Counted from the first letter of the stretch, positions 1-6,761 are shown. The stretch: 12,276 nucleotides of DNA from Flavobacteriales bacterium UBA2798 (GCA_002351955.1 DEHO01000064.1:15084-27359), one strand, 5' to 3'. A program made the numbers and translations. The notes: generated from the sequence alone by a model not told the origin.

Positions 1-1
1 C

Positions 2-718
2 ACACCGACAACTCCGGTTCGCAAAGATGAATTCCCTTTGAAAAAAGGAAGTAAAGGAGAACGAGTAAAAGCCGTTCAGGATGCATTGCTCTATAAATAC
101 GGAAAAACCATTCTTCCGAAATATGGTGCTGATGGAGATTTTGGAAGCGAATTAGAAGCGGGTCTTACTAAAGCGGGTTATCCCAAACAAATTGATGAGA
201 GTTTATACAACATCATTTTAAAAAGTGGATCACTCAACGCAAAATCAACTGCGACCAACCTAAAAAAGGCGATTGATTCAAAAAGCTATCAAGGTATTCT
301 CGATACGGTTAAAACAATCCGGAATCTCACCGATTATAAAGCCGTCAACGAAGAATATAAAAAATTCACCGATTGGTTTTTGCCTCCGGTTCAGGTAGTA
401 ACTGCTGCTATCGCTCCATTTTTAAGTTCTGATCAACGTGATAAAATGCGCTTGGAGTTCATTCGCATCGGGTTGAAATTCGATGGGAAGGTTTGGACGC
501 TTTCGGGTTTACCAGCACAGGAACACCCGCTACTGATTACAACTGCACCTACTGAACTGATCGACCCAAAGAATAAGGTGAAAGTGAAAGTCCCTGCAAA
601 AATGGTAGTGGGCTACAAACTCAAAGAGAAAAACGGACTAACGCTCATGCGCTTGCTGGAGAGAAACCTCAAAGTCATTGTCAAATCTTCAACTGTAAAA
701 ATTTATGAGAAACATTAA
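2..718 (+). CDS. Peptidoglycan-binding-domain protein, C-terminal part (5' end outside window)
   Basis: The frame is open to the first base of the window, and the visible product starts TPTTPVRKDEFPLKKGSKGE, a Pro/Thr linker running into a PG_binding_1-like unit. The pattern FPLKKGSKGERV..VQDAL...YG..ILPKYGADGDFG (visible residues about 11-46) is that of a peptidoglycan-binding repeat (G-x-x-G-x-x-V-x-x-LQ...DG-x-FG). A helical stretch follows (AIDSKSYQGILDTVKTI, then TDYKAVNEEYKKF), weakly like the short helical repeats seen after such domains in Bacteroidota phage proteins, and then a Lys-rich C-terminus. A TTG at 38 could serve as a start but would cut through the domain's conserved edge, so I treat the gene as truncated by the window. 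It overlaps the amidase gene by 14 bp. A virion-associated or lysis-associated wall-binding role is inferred. Confidence 0.8.
   Translation, partial: TPTTPVRKDEFPLKKGSKGERVKAVQDALLYKYGKTILPKYGADGDFGSELEAGLTKAGYPKQIDESLYNIILKSGSLNAKSTATNLKKAIDSKSYQGILDTVKTIRNLTDYKAVNEEYKKFTDWFLPPVQVVTAAIAPFLSSDQRDKMRLEFIRIGLKFDGKVWTLSGLPAQEHPLLITTAPTELIDPKNKVKVKVPAKMVVGYKLKEKNGLTLMRLLERNLKVIVKSSTVKIYEKH
696..704 (+). promoter_or_regulatory. A/T-rich leader TAAAAATTT before the amidase start
   Basis: TAAAAATTT directly abuts the ATG at 705 and there is no Shine-Dalgarno. Nearly the same string, TAAAATTT, abuts the ATG at 1881. Adenine-rich, SD-less leaders are usual for Bacteroidota translation starts, and this supports choosing 705 although it lies inside the upstream gene. 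Confidence 0.5.
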
Positions 719-1148
719 ATACATCGTGGTTCACTGCACCGATACTCTTTCCAATGCCGAAGTGAAAGCGATTCAAAAGTATTGGAAAGAACACCTGAAA
801 TGGAAAAATCCGGGATACCATTACATCATCAAAGCAAACGGTGAAGTAGAAAAACTGCTGGACGAGAAAAAACCATCCAACGGAGTATTGGGCTTTAACG
901 AAAACTGCATTAATATCTGTTACATCGGTGGACGAACAAAGGATAAAAAACGCGTGAACACCATGACCCGCGCTCAGGAGAATTCACTATTCGACAAAAT
1001 CGTGGCATTGACCGAAAAATATCCCGGTGCTGAAGTAAAAGGTCATTATGAATTCCCCAACCAAGGAGGACGTATCTGTCCAAACTTCAATGTAAAGGAG
1101 TGGATCAAAAATTATGTACCTGATTTGGATCAACCTGATCTCGATTAA
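705..1148 (+). CDS. N-acetylmuramoyl-L-alanine amidase, T7-lysozyme-like (Amidase_2)
   Basis: The 147-residue product matches the length and motif order of phage T7 lysozyme, a zinc amidase that cuts between N-acetylmuramic acid and L-alanine of peptidoglycan. Visible motifs are IVVHCTDT (H10), GYHYIIKANGEVE (Y38, H39), NICYIGG (70-76), KGHYEF (H114) and RICPNF (C125). By position H10, H114 and C125 are the zinc ligands and Y38 is the catalytic tyrosine. R123 sits where T7 lysozyme has its catalytic lysine two residues before the cysteine. There is no signal peptide, so export would need a holin or delivery from the virion. The gene starts inside the preceding wall-binding gene (14-bp overlap). 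The family is also a regulator of T7 RNA polymerase in T7, but nothing here suggests that role. Confidence 0.93.
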   Translation: MRNIKYIVVHCTDTLSNAEVKAIQKYWKEHLKWKNPGYHYIIKANGEVEKLLDEKKPSNGVLGFNENCINICYIGGRTKDKKRVNTMTRAQENSLFDKIVALTEKYPGAEVKGHYEFPNQGGRICPNFNVKEWIKNYVPDLDQPDLD

Positions 1149-1167
1149 CTAAAAGAGTTCTTTGAAA

Positions 1168-1875
1168 ATGGGAATGCTTGGAAAAATTAAATCAATTGCT
1201 CGCAAGAACAAGTACGTGATTTACGATAAACCCTACCAGTTAAACATTTGGGGTATTCGTTCACCGCAGACGCGTTCCGGGCAGTTTGACGATCATTTTC
1301 ATGTATTCTATAAAGACGGCAATGGCCGTTGGGAGTATCATATTTTCCGCTGCACAACCGATCCCGGTACTTTTTGGCTGCATGACCCTATGCGACCTGA
1401 AGGAACCGCTATTCTCGCGCAGGGGCAATACATCGATGCTTATCAAATCGGCATTCATTACACTTACGCAGCCTTAGTGCAACGAAAACCTGTCAGGGTA
1501 ATCCGTGACTACAACCGGGATTCGGTATTGGATTTTTACAACGGAAATTACCACACAGGACTTTTCGGCATCAACATTCACCGCGCTATGATGTATGGAA
1601 AAACTCCCTACATCGAAAAGTTCTCTGCCGGGTGCCAGGTATTTGAAAACGCATCGGATTTTTACCACTTTATGCAAATGGCCGAGCGACACCGTTCCCT
1701 CTACGGTAATCGCTTTAGTTATACGCTCATAGATGAACGTGCCATCAAACGTGCCAAGCTACGCAGAACTTTTTATGGCGCATTGGCTGTAGGAGCCTCC
1801 ACCGCCACGCTGCTTTACCTCTTAACCTCTTCTGAAAACCAAGAAAACCAAAATCAATCAACATTAACAAATTAA
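1168..1875 (+). CDS. L,D-transpeptidase (YkuD)-like protein with C-terminal membrane anchor
   Basis: The 235-residue product carries TTDPGTFWL (63-71), EGTAILAQGQY (78-88), the segment RDYNRDSVLDF (113-123), GLFGINIHRA (131-140; H138) and KFSAGCQVF (151-159; C156). The spaced pair IHRA...SAGCQVF resembles the H-x(n)-S-x-G-C catalytic signature of L,D-transpeptidases, with H138 and C156 as the likely catalytic pair; a family with these motifs occurs in phages and Bacteroidota elements. After a basic stretch (AIKRAKLRR, 192-200) comes one membrane segment (about 202-220), so the protein is probably tail-anchored with no N-terminal signal. ATG 1168 was chosen over the TTG at 1162; ATG 1174 is also possible. 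The gene follows the amidase by 19 bp. Whether it cuts, crosslinks or only binds peptidoglycan is not shown. Confidence 0.65.
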   Translation: MGMLGKIKSIARKNKYVIYDKPYQLNIWGIRSPQTRSGQFDDHFHVFYKDGNGRWEYHIFRCTTDPGTFWLHDPMRPEGTAILAQGQYIDAYQIGIHYTYAALVQRKPVRVIRDYNRDSVLDFYNGNYHTGLFGINIHRAMMYGKTPYIEKFSAGCQVFENASDFYHFMQMAERHRSLYGNRFSYTLIDERAIKRAKLRRTFYGALAVGASTATLLYLLTSSENQENQNQSTLTN

Positions 1876-1880
1876 AATTT
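1873..1880 (+). promoter_or_regulatory. A/T-rich leader TAAAATTT before a small gene
   Basis: TAAAATTT abuts the ATG at 1881, and its first three bases are the stop codon of the preceding gene, so termination and the next start are almost contiguous. The same SD-less leader type precedes the amidase, supporting translation of the short ORF downstream. Confidence 0.45.
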
Positions 1881-2090
1881 ATGAAAGACACACCAACTGT
1901 AGAAAACAACTCCAACGAGTTTTTTGACACCCTGCTGTCCATTGCACAGCAATCCCTGAATCAACCGCAACCACCGTATTCGGTTTGCATCAACCAAAGC
2001 AGGAATTTGAATAACATCAAAGTGGATATTCATGTTGTGAATACTCCGCAACCGGGATTTTTTAGAAAACTGTTTTCCAAACTTTTCTAA
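1881..2090 (+). CDS. Small hypothetical protein (69 aa) in the lysis-like operon
   Basis: I do not recognise this 69-residue product. It is polar and Asn/Gln-rich at the start (TPTVENNSNEFF), has a central piece with a Pro-rich patch (NQPQPPYSVCINQ), then a beta-like stretch NIKVDIHVV and a short amphipathic basic end PGFFRKLFSKLF that could lie on a membrane. There is no signal peptide or complete TM helix. It is supported as a gene by its TAAAATTT leader, 5-bp gap to the upstream gene, 3-bp gap to the downstream holin-like gene, and a frame consistent with the operon. A regulatory partner of the neighbouring membrane proteins, such as an antiholin, is possible but only a guess from position. 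Confidence 0.6.
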   Translation: MKDTPTVENNSNEFFDTLLSIAQQSLNQPQPPYSVCINQSRNLNNIKVDIHVVNTPQPGFFRKLFSKLF

Positions 2091-2093
2091 AAC

Positions 2094-2342
2094 ATGAAAT
2101 CCTTCTTTGAAAATATTCTCAAAGACAAGCACGGAATGTTTTCCCTGCGCGAAACAGTGGTGGCCATCTTCATGGTGGCTACCCTGATCGCGTGGGCTGG
2201 CGAACAGTTTTTCCTGCTCCCTTGTCCCGAACATATTTTTTACGGCTTCATTTCCCTCATTGCAGCCGGATGCTTCGGGTATTCCATCGAAAAAAAAGTA
2301 AAACCCTTTAACCAAAATTCCAATGACGAACCAACCAACTAA
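2094..2342 (+). CDS. Holin-like protein with two membrane segments (82 aa)
   Basis: The product has a short charged N-terminus (MKSFFENILKDKHG), two hydrophobic segments at about 20-37 (ETVVAIFMVATLIAWAG) and 47-65 (HIFYGFISLIAAGCFGYS) joined by a short turn, and a charged tail (EKKVKPFNQNSNDEPTN). Size, topology and a place just after wall-degrading enzymes are what is expected of a class II holin, which forms the inner-membrane hole that lets endolysin reach the wall. Holins share almost no sequence, so this is a call from topology and context only. The gene starts 3 bp after its upstream neighbour and ends inside the next gene (20-bp overlap). Confidence 0.6.
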   Translation: MKSFFENILKDKHGMFSLRETVVAIFMVATLIAWAGEQFFLLPCPEHIFYGFISLIAAGCFGYSIEKKVKPFNQNSNDEPTN

Positions 2343-3003
2343 ACTCAAATTAAGAGAAAGATTGTCGCTGACTTTTTTCTTCCTGTTCTTCTGTCTTGCT
2401 GTTGTACAACTCTTCCGTCCTGACCCAATGGGATTATACGAACAGGGAAAAGAATCCGAAAAGCAGTACGCTCGTGAACTTACCCAAAAGGTAGAACATG
2501 AAAATAAAGTCTACCGGGAGAAATTCGATTCCCTGCAAAGGGTCAATGCCCGCCTTTCAGAAAAAGTGCTGAAGACGGATTCCCTGCTCACCGGGCTGCG
2601 GTATAAAAACGCATCGCTGCGCTTTCAACTGCAATCCACCATTGTTTCTTATAACAATGATACCAGCCTTGTAAAAAACCAAGAGGCTTTTGATTCGCTT
2701 GCCAATCTCAGCAACGAGTATGTTTTTCATACACAAGCACAGGATAGTTTATGCCGATTGGAGATTTTGCTTCTAAAAGAACAAATGGAAAACCGCGATT
2801 CACTTATTTCCATCTGTGATACACAAGTTAAACAAGTAGAACAGAATTTCTACTTGCTTTCCAAAAGCCACGAACGGCAAACGGAGCAATTGGCCTTCAC
2901 CGAGAAAAAACTCAAACGACAGAATTTCAAAAAGCGGCTTTATCAGGGAGCCGTACTGGTACTGGCCGGAGTTTGCACTTCATTTTACTTAACCCATCAC
3001 TAA
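2323..3003 (+). CDS. TM-coiled-coil-TM protein, spanin-like candidate
   Basis: This 226-residue protein has an N-terminal membrane helix (about 14-31, LSLTFFFLFFCLAVVQLF), a long heptad-like, highly charged stretch (about 40-200), and a second membrane helix near the C-terminus (about 206-224, LYQGAVLVLAGVCTSFYL). Within the coil the tripeptide DSL recurs five times (69, 86, 124, 141, 159), mostly 17-18 residues apart. A periplasm-spanning coil after amidase and holin-like genes suggests a spanin, the phage protein that fuses inner and outer membranes in Gram-negative lysis. Known spanins pair one TM with a lipoprotein, or have a lipoprotein N-terminus and a C-terminal TM. Here there is no lipobox, so either the coil loops within one membrane or this is a different kind of coiled-coil protein. 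It overlaps the previous gene by 20 bp. Confidence 0.6.
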   Translation: MTNQPTKLKLRERLSLTFFFLFFCLAVVQLFRPDPMGLYEQGKESEKQYARELTQKVEHENKVYREKFDSLQRVNARLSEKVLKTDSLLTGLRYKNASLRFQLQSTIVSYNNDTSLVKNQEAFDSLANLSNEYVFHTQAQDSLCRLEILLLKEQMENRDSLISICDTQVKQVEQNFYLLSKSHERQTEQLAFTEKKLKRQNFKKRLYQGAVLVLAGVCTSFYLTHH

Positions 3004-3007
3004 AAAC

Positions 3008-3013
3008 AGGAGG
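3008..3013 (+). promoter_or_regulatory. Strong Shine-Dalgarno AGGAGG, 8 nt before ATG 3022
   Basis: AGGAGG followed by eight bases (TAATTTTT) leads to the ATG at 3022. It is the only clear consensus Shine-Dalgarno next to a gene here; neighbouring starts (705, 1168, 2094, 2323, 3721, 4584) have none. It fixes the start of the small membrane protein gene and may set a higher or differently timed translation rate for it. Confidence 0.75.
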
Positions 3014-3021
3014 TAATTTTT

Positions 3022-3219
3022 ATGAACGAGAAACGATTGATTTCGACTGTTACGCTGCTCACTTCTCTATGCGGGTATTTCTATGCCAAGCATATTGAAA
3101 AGGATGCGGTTCCCATTGTAATGATCTCCGGGTTCTTTGGTGCTGTACTTGGTGAAACGATTTACAGTTTGATAAATGAGAAGGATGACAATGATAAGCA
3201 TCCTCCATCAGCGATATAA
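3022..3219 (+). CDS. Small two-TM protein (65 aa), second holin-like candidate
   Basis: The product has two hydrophobic segments, about 6-22 (LISTVTLLTSLCGYFYA) and 31-50 (PIVMISGFFGAVLGETIYSL), a charged loop HIEKDA between them, and a short charged tail (NEKDDNDKHPPSAI). It is the last + strand gene of the lysis-like block and has its own consensus Shine-Dalgarno, unlike its neighbours. Topology and position fit a holin, antiholin or pinholin-type protein, or a small partner of the coiled-coil protein just upstream (18-bp gap). It faces the reverse-strand membrane gene tail to tail with 3 bp between stop codons. No family is recognised from sequence. Confidence 0.6.
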   Translation: MNEKRLISTVTLLTSLCGYFYAKHIEKDAVPIVMISGFFGAVLGETIYSLINEKDDNDKHPPSAI

Positions 3220-3222
3220 TCT

Positions 3223-3690
3223 TTATGGATTTGTTGATTCATCGGTAGAATTTTGTTCCCCTGTTTTAGGAGTAGGATCATCAGATTTTAAAACTGCTAA
3301 TATGGCTGTAACACTTGTTCGTATTATTAAATATAAGAACGCAACAAAAACAAATGTTTTGAATCCCCATTCCATCCAGTAGCAGAATAAAATCGACAAG
3401 GACAAATAAAGAACAGAAATAATGCCACCGATTACAAAAGTTGCTGAACCATCTTCATCTTCTGAGTCCGTGATGTAAATCGCCAATGCCGCCAAAAGAA
3501 GATTTAAAGCAAAATAGGTGACAGAAAAACAAAAACACAATGCTCCAATTATGTATAGGTCTCCCTGATTGTATAGCGGTCTGTTGAATAAATAAATGGA
3601 AACAAACCAAAACGGAAATAATACTACCAACGATAGTATTGCGCTTTTCGAAGTAACGTGCAATTTGTCGAAATCACTAAACCAACTCAT
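3223..3690 (-). CDS. Polytopic membrane protein of unknown function, reverse-oriented in the phage-like block
   Basis: The 155-residue product (MSWFSDFDKLHVTSK...) has about four hydrophobic segments, near residues 15-32, 46-74, 88-103 and 109-128, and a hydrophilic C-terminal tail (SDDPTPKTGEQNSTDESTNP). A longer frame back to 3795 exists but would run 75 bp into the methyltransferase gene; ATG 3690 is preferred because it has an A/T-rich leader ending AAAACAAAATTT and leaves the methyltransferase start free. It is the only - strand gene in the left block and has a possible promoter of its own, a pattern typical of accessory 'moron' genes such as superinfection-exclusion or defence proteins. 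That role is inference; no family is recognised. Confidence 0.7.
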   Translation of the reverse strand: MSWFSDFDKLHVTSKSAILSLVVLFPFWFVSIYLFNRPLYNQGDLYIIGALCFCFSVTYFALNLLLAALAIYITDSEDEDGSATFVIGGIISVLYLSLSILFCYWMEWGFKTFVFVAFLYLIIRTSVTAILAVLKSDDPTPKTGEQNSTDESTNP

Positions 3691-3720
3691 AAATTTTGTT
3701 TTACCAAAAATAGCGAATAA
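3691..3720. promoter_or_regulatory. 30-bp divergent intergenic region with a possible - strand promoter
   Basis: These 30 bp separate two divergent starts (ATG 3690 on -, ATG 3721 on +). On the - strand, 3712-3705 read TATTTTTG, matching the Bacteroidota -7 box TAnnTTTG, about 14 nt before the ATG. No good -33 TTTG is visible at the usual distance, so the match is weak, and the leader would be very short. No matching box was seen for the + strand; the methyltransferase could be read from upstream transcription. Confidence 0.3.
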
Positions 3721-4587
3721 ATGAAGACCCCCATCACCTATTACGGAGGCAAACAAGCATTGCTCAAACACCTTATACCATTGATTCCGAGTCACAAAAT
3801 CTATTGTGAGCCTTTTTTTGGTGGTGGGGCTTTGTTTTTCGCTAAACCGCCCTCAGAGGTAGAAATCATTAACGACATCAATTCCGAGGTCGTGAATTTC
3901 TTCCGGGTGGCAAAAACGAAGTTTGATGCATTGCAGAAAGAAGTACGAGCATCGTTGCATTCGCGTGAACTGTATAAAAAAGCAATGGTCGTTTATGCCA
4001 ATCCGGATATGTTCGATGACGTGAAGCGGGCTTGGGCTTTTTGGGTAGCTACCAATCAGGGTTTTTCTTCCTTGATCGGCTCTTGGGGTTTTGGGAAAGA
4101 TGATTCCAAAGAAGCAGCCGTTGCAAAAAAGCGCGATGCGTTCTCTCAAGAATATGCCGACCGATTAAAAAAAGTCCAGGTTGAACACAACGATGCCTTG
4201 AAAGTAATTGACCGCGCTGATTCAAAAGAAACGTTCTTTTATGTTGACCCTCCTTACATAGGTTCTGATCAGGGACACTACAAAGGCTACACCGAAGAGG
4301 AGTACGAAAGACTGCTCATCAAACTTTCCAAAGTAAAAGGCAAATTTTTACTCAGCAGCTATCCCTCAACGCTGCTGACTAAATACATCCGCAAATACAA
4401 ATGGAAGGTTCAAAAAATGAGCAAGGCCGTTGCTGTAACCAAACTCACCAACAAAACCAAGACGGAAATGATGGTGATGAATTACGACCCAAAAAAGATT
4501 ACTCCTATTGTTTATTCCTCTGAAAAACTACCAACGGCTTCACAAATTAAACGCAAACTCCAACGATTAAAATTTTCCGCGCAATGA
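3721..4587 (+). CDS. D12-class DNA adenine N6-methyltransferase (Dam-like)
   Basis: The 288-residue product transfers a methyl group from S-adenosylmethionine to adenine N6 in DNA. Motifs in alpha-class order are TPITYYGGK (3-11, motif X), CEPFFGGGALFF (29-40, motif I, AdoMet binding), NDINSEVVNFFR (51-62), and the catalytic DPPY at 176-179 within TFFYVDPPYIG. The target-recognition region lies between them (about 70-165) and does not let me name the site. Length is normal for the family and all key motifs are intact. No restriction endonuclease is adjacent, so it looks like an orphan or phage-borne methylase, probably protecting the element from host restriction or timing its replication. 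Its TGA overlaps the ATG of the next gene (ATGA, 4584-4587), implying translational coupling with the ATPase. Confidence 0.92.
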   Translation: MKTPITYYGGKQALLKHLIPLIPSHKIYCEPFFGGGALFFAKPPSEVEIINDINSEVVNFFRVAKTKFDALQKEVRASLHSRELYKKAMVVYANPDMFDDVKRAWAFWVATNQGFSSLIGSWGFGKDDSKEAAVAKKRDAFSQEYADRLKKVQVEHNDALKVIDRADSKETFFYVDPPYIGSDQGHYKGYTEEEYERLLIKLSKVKGKFLLSSYPSTLLTKYIRKYKWKVQKMSKAVAVTKLTNKTKTEMMVMNYDPKKITPIVYSSEKLPTASQIKRKLQRLKFSAQ

Positions 4588-6761
4588 AGATTACTAAAAA
4601 CAACTACATCGCTTCTGTTGAAAAAACAGGTATCGAAAACCTGCCGGAAGAAATCCAACAAGCTCATTTGTACATCATGAAAATGACGGATGAGGGAAAG
4701 GATTGGTCTCGCCTGAAGTCCAACGAGTCGTTTACGAGTATTGCAGAGCTGGCATTTGAAAAGCTGGGAGAATTTTTAAAGCATAACAATGGACTTGACG
4801 GAGTAAACGACCCTCCATACATCCGGCAAGCCAAGGAAGATGCTAAAAATTACCAATGGCAGGATACCGAAAATTTGAAAATGATCTACCGAATGGAAAT
4901 CGATGCCGAAATCGAAGGTGATGCTACGCCTGAAGAAATTAAGATTAGAAAAACGGCTCTTGAAAAAGAATTGAAGAAGCGCGATAAAAAATGGTTGCAA
5001 GAAACTAAATCAACTTTTGGTTTGTCGGGTGGAAAGAAGGAATACGATCCCAAGCAAGAAATTAAGTTTATAAAACGGTTTCTTGAGTTTCGTGATAGGC
5101 TCTTGAAAAAGCAAGACATTAAACCCTTTATTGATGACCTTCAAAATGCTATTGCTTCTAAAAAAATCAGGAAATACTCTCCTTATGCGCAGCAAATCGT
5201 GAAAATACAAAAGCATGTAATTTATTTCTATAACCAAACTACCAGCATTAGCCGAATGGTTTTAGGTGAGGAATGGCTGAAAGAATTATACGGAGTGATT
5301 ATCAACTATGAGAATCGAGAGAACAAAAAGAATGACGATAAAAAGATTGAGTCAAAAGAACTTTCCGGGATATACCACGAAGAAAAAGAAAGCACTCAAG
5401 GAGAAATTGTACCAAGTATTGAACTCGCTAAAAAAGAATTTTCCTGTCTTGGTTTTACCGGAAAATGGCTGGAATTAATGGGCGATCCGTGCGCTGGATT
5501 TACAGCTATGGTTTTTGGTAAACCTAAGATGGGTAAAAGTTATCTTGCCGTTGACTTCGCAGGATATTTGGCTAAAAACTTCGGCATGGTTTTATATGTT
5601 GCCAAAGAAGAAAAGTTCGGGGTTACATTTGCCAAAAAACTGGAAGAAAAGAACGCTACGCACGAAAATTTAATCATAAGTGAAAGCATACCGGAGGATT
5701 TGTCATCCTATGATTTTATTTTCCTGGACTCAACAAACTCCCTGAATCTTTCTCCTGAAGATCTGCGAAGCCTCAAAGAAAAAAATCCGGAAAAATCCTT
5801 TGTCTATGTTTTCCAAACCACAAAAACCGGAAACTTTCGTGGAGCAAATACCTTCCAGCATGATGTGGATATCGTGATTGAAATCCCGGAGCGCGGAAAG
5901 GCCGTCCAGTTTGGCCGATTCAATCAGGGCGGGGAAATGTCCATCTTTGAGGACGATACGCGTTCTGAAACCAAATTAGAGGGTGTTTCGGGTAAAAAGA
6001 AAGACGCATACCCCGCATGGACTAGGCCAAAGTATATGGACGAACGCGATCACAAGCAACTCCGGCACATTTATGACCTGTACAAGCAAAAGAAGTTTAA
6101 GCAAGCAATGGATTACGCGAGTTTTAATTGCGACACTGCCATACGCGAAGAAATACCCGGTGAAATTTGGAAGAAGATGGGGGGTGAACTTACGCCTTCA
6201 GGAGAAGCACGACTCAAAGCAAAACAGAAAGTAAAGAAGAGCAAAGAAAAGCCTGTTAAGGAAATTCAGAAAAAAAAGCCCTTTGTTTTTCATGGAGGTG
6301 TAAGGACTATGAAGGATGTACTTGAAAGATCGTGGGACTTGGAATTAACCGACAGCCAGTACATTGAAATCCTTGAAATTGCTCAGGAAAGGAATGGTGT
6401 TTTTGTAGAGATGATGGATAACCTGAACCATGAGTTCAATAAATTCTTTATTTCAATGAAAAAGGCTATGGCTGAATGGGAAGCCAAAAATGGGAAGCTC
6501 TCTTCACGAAACCGGGAGAAATTTCAACCTGAATTATTTGCCAACCGATCAGACGATGAAAACCCGACCTATATTTTTGGCTCAACCAATAACCGTGTTC
6601 TAGTCGATGCTATGAAAGGCGAATTCGACTTGATTTACATGGTGCGCAGAGAACTTGCCAACAGGGGGTTAGATAGTGATGGAAAATGGGTGGGGTTTGA
6701 TAAAGCGAGAGAAATTCATCAGGTTGATGAACTAAATAATCTGGTTAAAAAACATAATTAA
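4584..6761 (+). CDS. Large protein with a RadA/Sms-like RecA-fold ATPase core
   Basis: The core, about residues 285-455, has Walker A GKPKMGKS (312-319), then LYVAKEE (337-343), Walker B YDFIFLDS (376-383), and VFQTTKTGNFRGANTFQHDVDIVIE (409-433), the counterpart of the RadA stretch HVTKEG.IAGP..LEHMVD. RadA is a RecA-fold branch-migration helicase of recombination. The RadA zinc finger and Lon-like C-terminus are absent, and the KNRFG motif is replaced by FGRFNQGG (443-450). The N-terminal 280 residues are charged and helical. After the ATPase comes a module FNCDTAIREEIPGEIWKKMG...LTPSGEARL (514-544) of the type found in large polyvalent proteins of phages and plasmids, then an unrecognised C-terminal region (565-725). 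Coupled to the methyltransferase by ATGA. A role in element replication or recombination is inferred. Confidence 0.8.
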   Translation: MKITKNNYIASVEKTGIENLPEEIQQAHLYIMKMTDEGKDWSRLKSNESFTSIAELAFEKLGEFLKHNNGLDGVNDPPYIRQAKEDAKNYQWQDTENLKMIYRMEIDAEIEGDATPEEIKIRKTALEKELKKRDKKWLQETKSTFGLSGGKKEYDPKQEIKFIKRFLEFRDRLLKKQDIKPFIDDLQNAIASKKIRKYSPYAQQIVKIQKHVIYFYNQTTSISRMVLGEEWLKELYGVIINYENRENKKNDDKKIESKELSGIYHEEKESTQGEIVPSIELAKKEFSCLGFTGKWLELMGDPCAGFTAMVFGKPKMGKSYLAVDFAGYLAKNFGMVLYVAKEEKFGVTFAKKLEEKNATHENLIISESIPEDLSSYDFIFLDSTNSLNLSPEDLRSLKEKNPEKSFVYVFQTTKTGNFRGANTFQHDVDIVIEIPERGKAVQFGRFNQGGEMSIFEDDTRSETKLEGVSGKKKDAYPAWTRPKYMDERDHKQLRHIYDLYKQKKFKQAMDYASFNCDTAIREEIPGEIWKKMGGELTPSGEARLKAKQKVKKSKEKPVKEIQKKKPFVFHGGVRTMKDVLERSWDLELTDSQYIEILEIAQERNGVFVEMMDNLNHEFNKFFISMKKAMAEWEAKNGKLSSRNREKFQPELFANRSDDENPTYIFGSTNNRVLVDAMKGEFDLIYMVRRELANRGLDSDGKWVGFDKAREIHQVDELNNLVKKHN

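Larger units (their letters stand above)
1..6761 (+). mobile_element. Phage- or phage-plasmid-like region: envelope-degradation cassette, adenine methyltransferase, RadA-like ATPase
   Basis: Eight + strand genes are packed with overlaps or gaps of at most about 20 bp, except where one reverse-strand membrane gene interrupts them. Three consecutive products relate to peptidoglycan (a binding domain, a T7-type amidase, an L,D-transpeptidase-like domain). They are followed by two small two-TM proteins around a TM-coiled-coil-TM protein, then a Dam-type methylase and a RadA-like ATPase. This grouping is typical of bacteriophages and related elements rather than core chromosome. No capsid, portal, terminase, integrase or replication initiator is visible, and no attachment site was found, so the class of element is unresolved. 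The left edge is cut by the window; the right edge is placed at the convergent gap after 6761, where the AT-rich Rhs cluster starts. Calling it mobile is inference. Confidence 0.55.

Noticed and set aside
1872..2348. 158-codon - strand open frame opposite the small gene and holin-like gene
   Set aside because: The + strand frames fit the operon spacing and have sensible topology; the antisense frame has no supported start or family.
3620..3640. Inverted repeat AATACTA-7 nt-TAGTATT as a terminator
   Set aside because: It lies inside the coding sequence of the membrane protein, has AT-rich 7-bp arms and no T run; likely chance.
3691..3795. N-terminal extension of the reverse membrane protein to 3795
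   Set aside because: It would overlap the conserved N-terminus of the methyltransferase (TPITYYGGK), whereas ATG 3690 has an A/T-rich leader and a better hydrophobic-protein start.
1..6761. Depletion of GATC sites as a sign of restriction avoidance matching the Dam-like enzyme
   Set aside because: A count by eye gave about 19 GATC sites in this block, not far from random expectation, and the enzyme's target site is not known.
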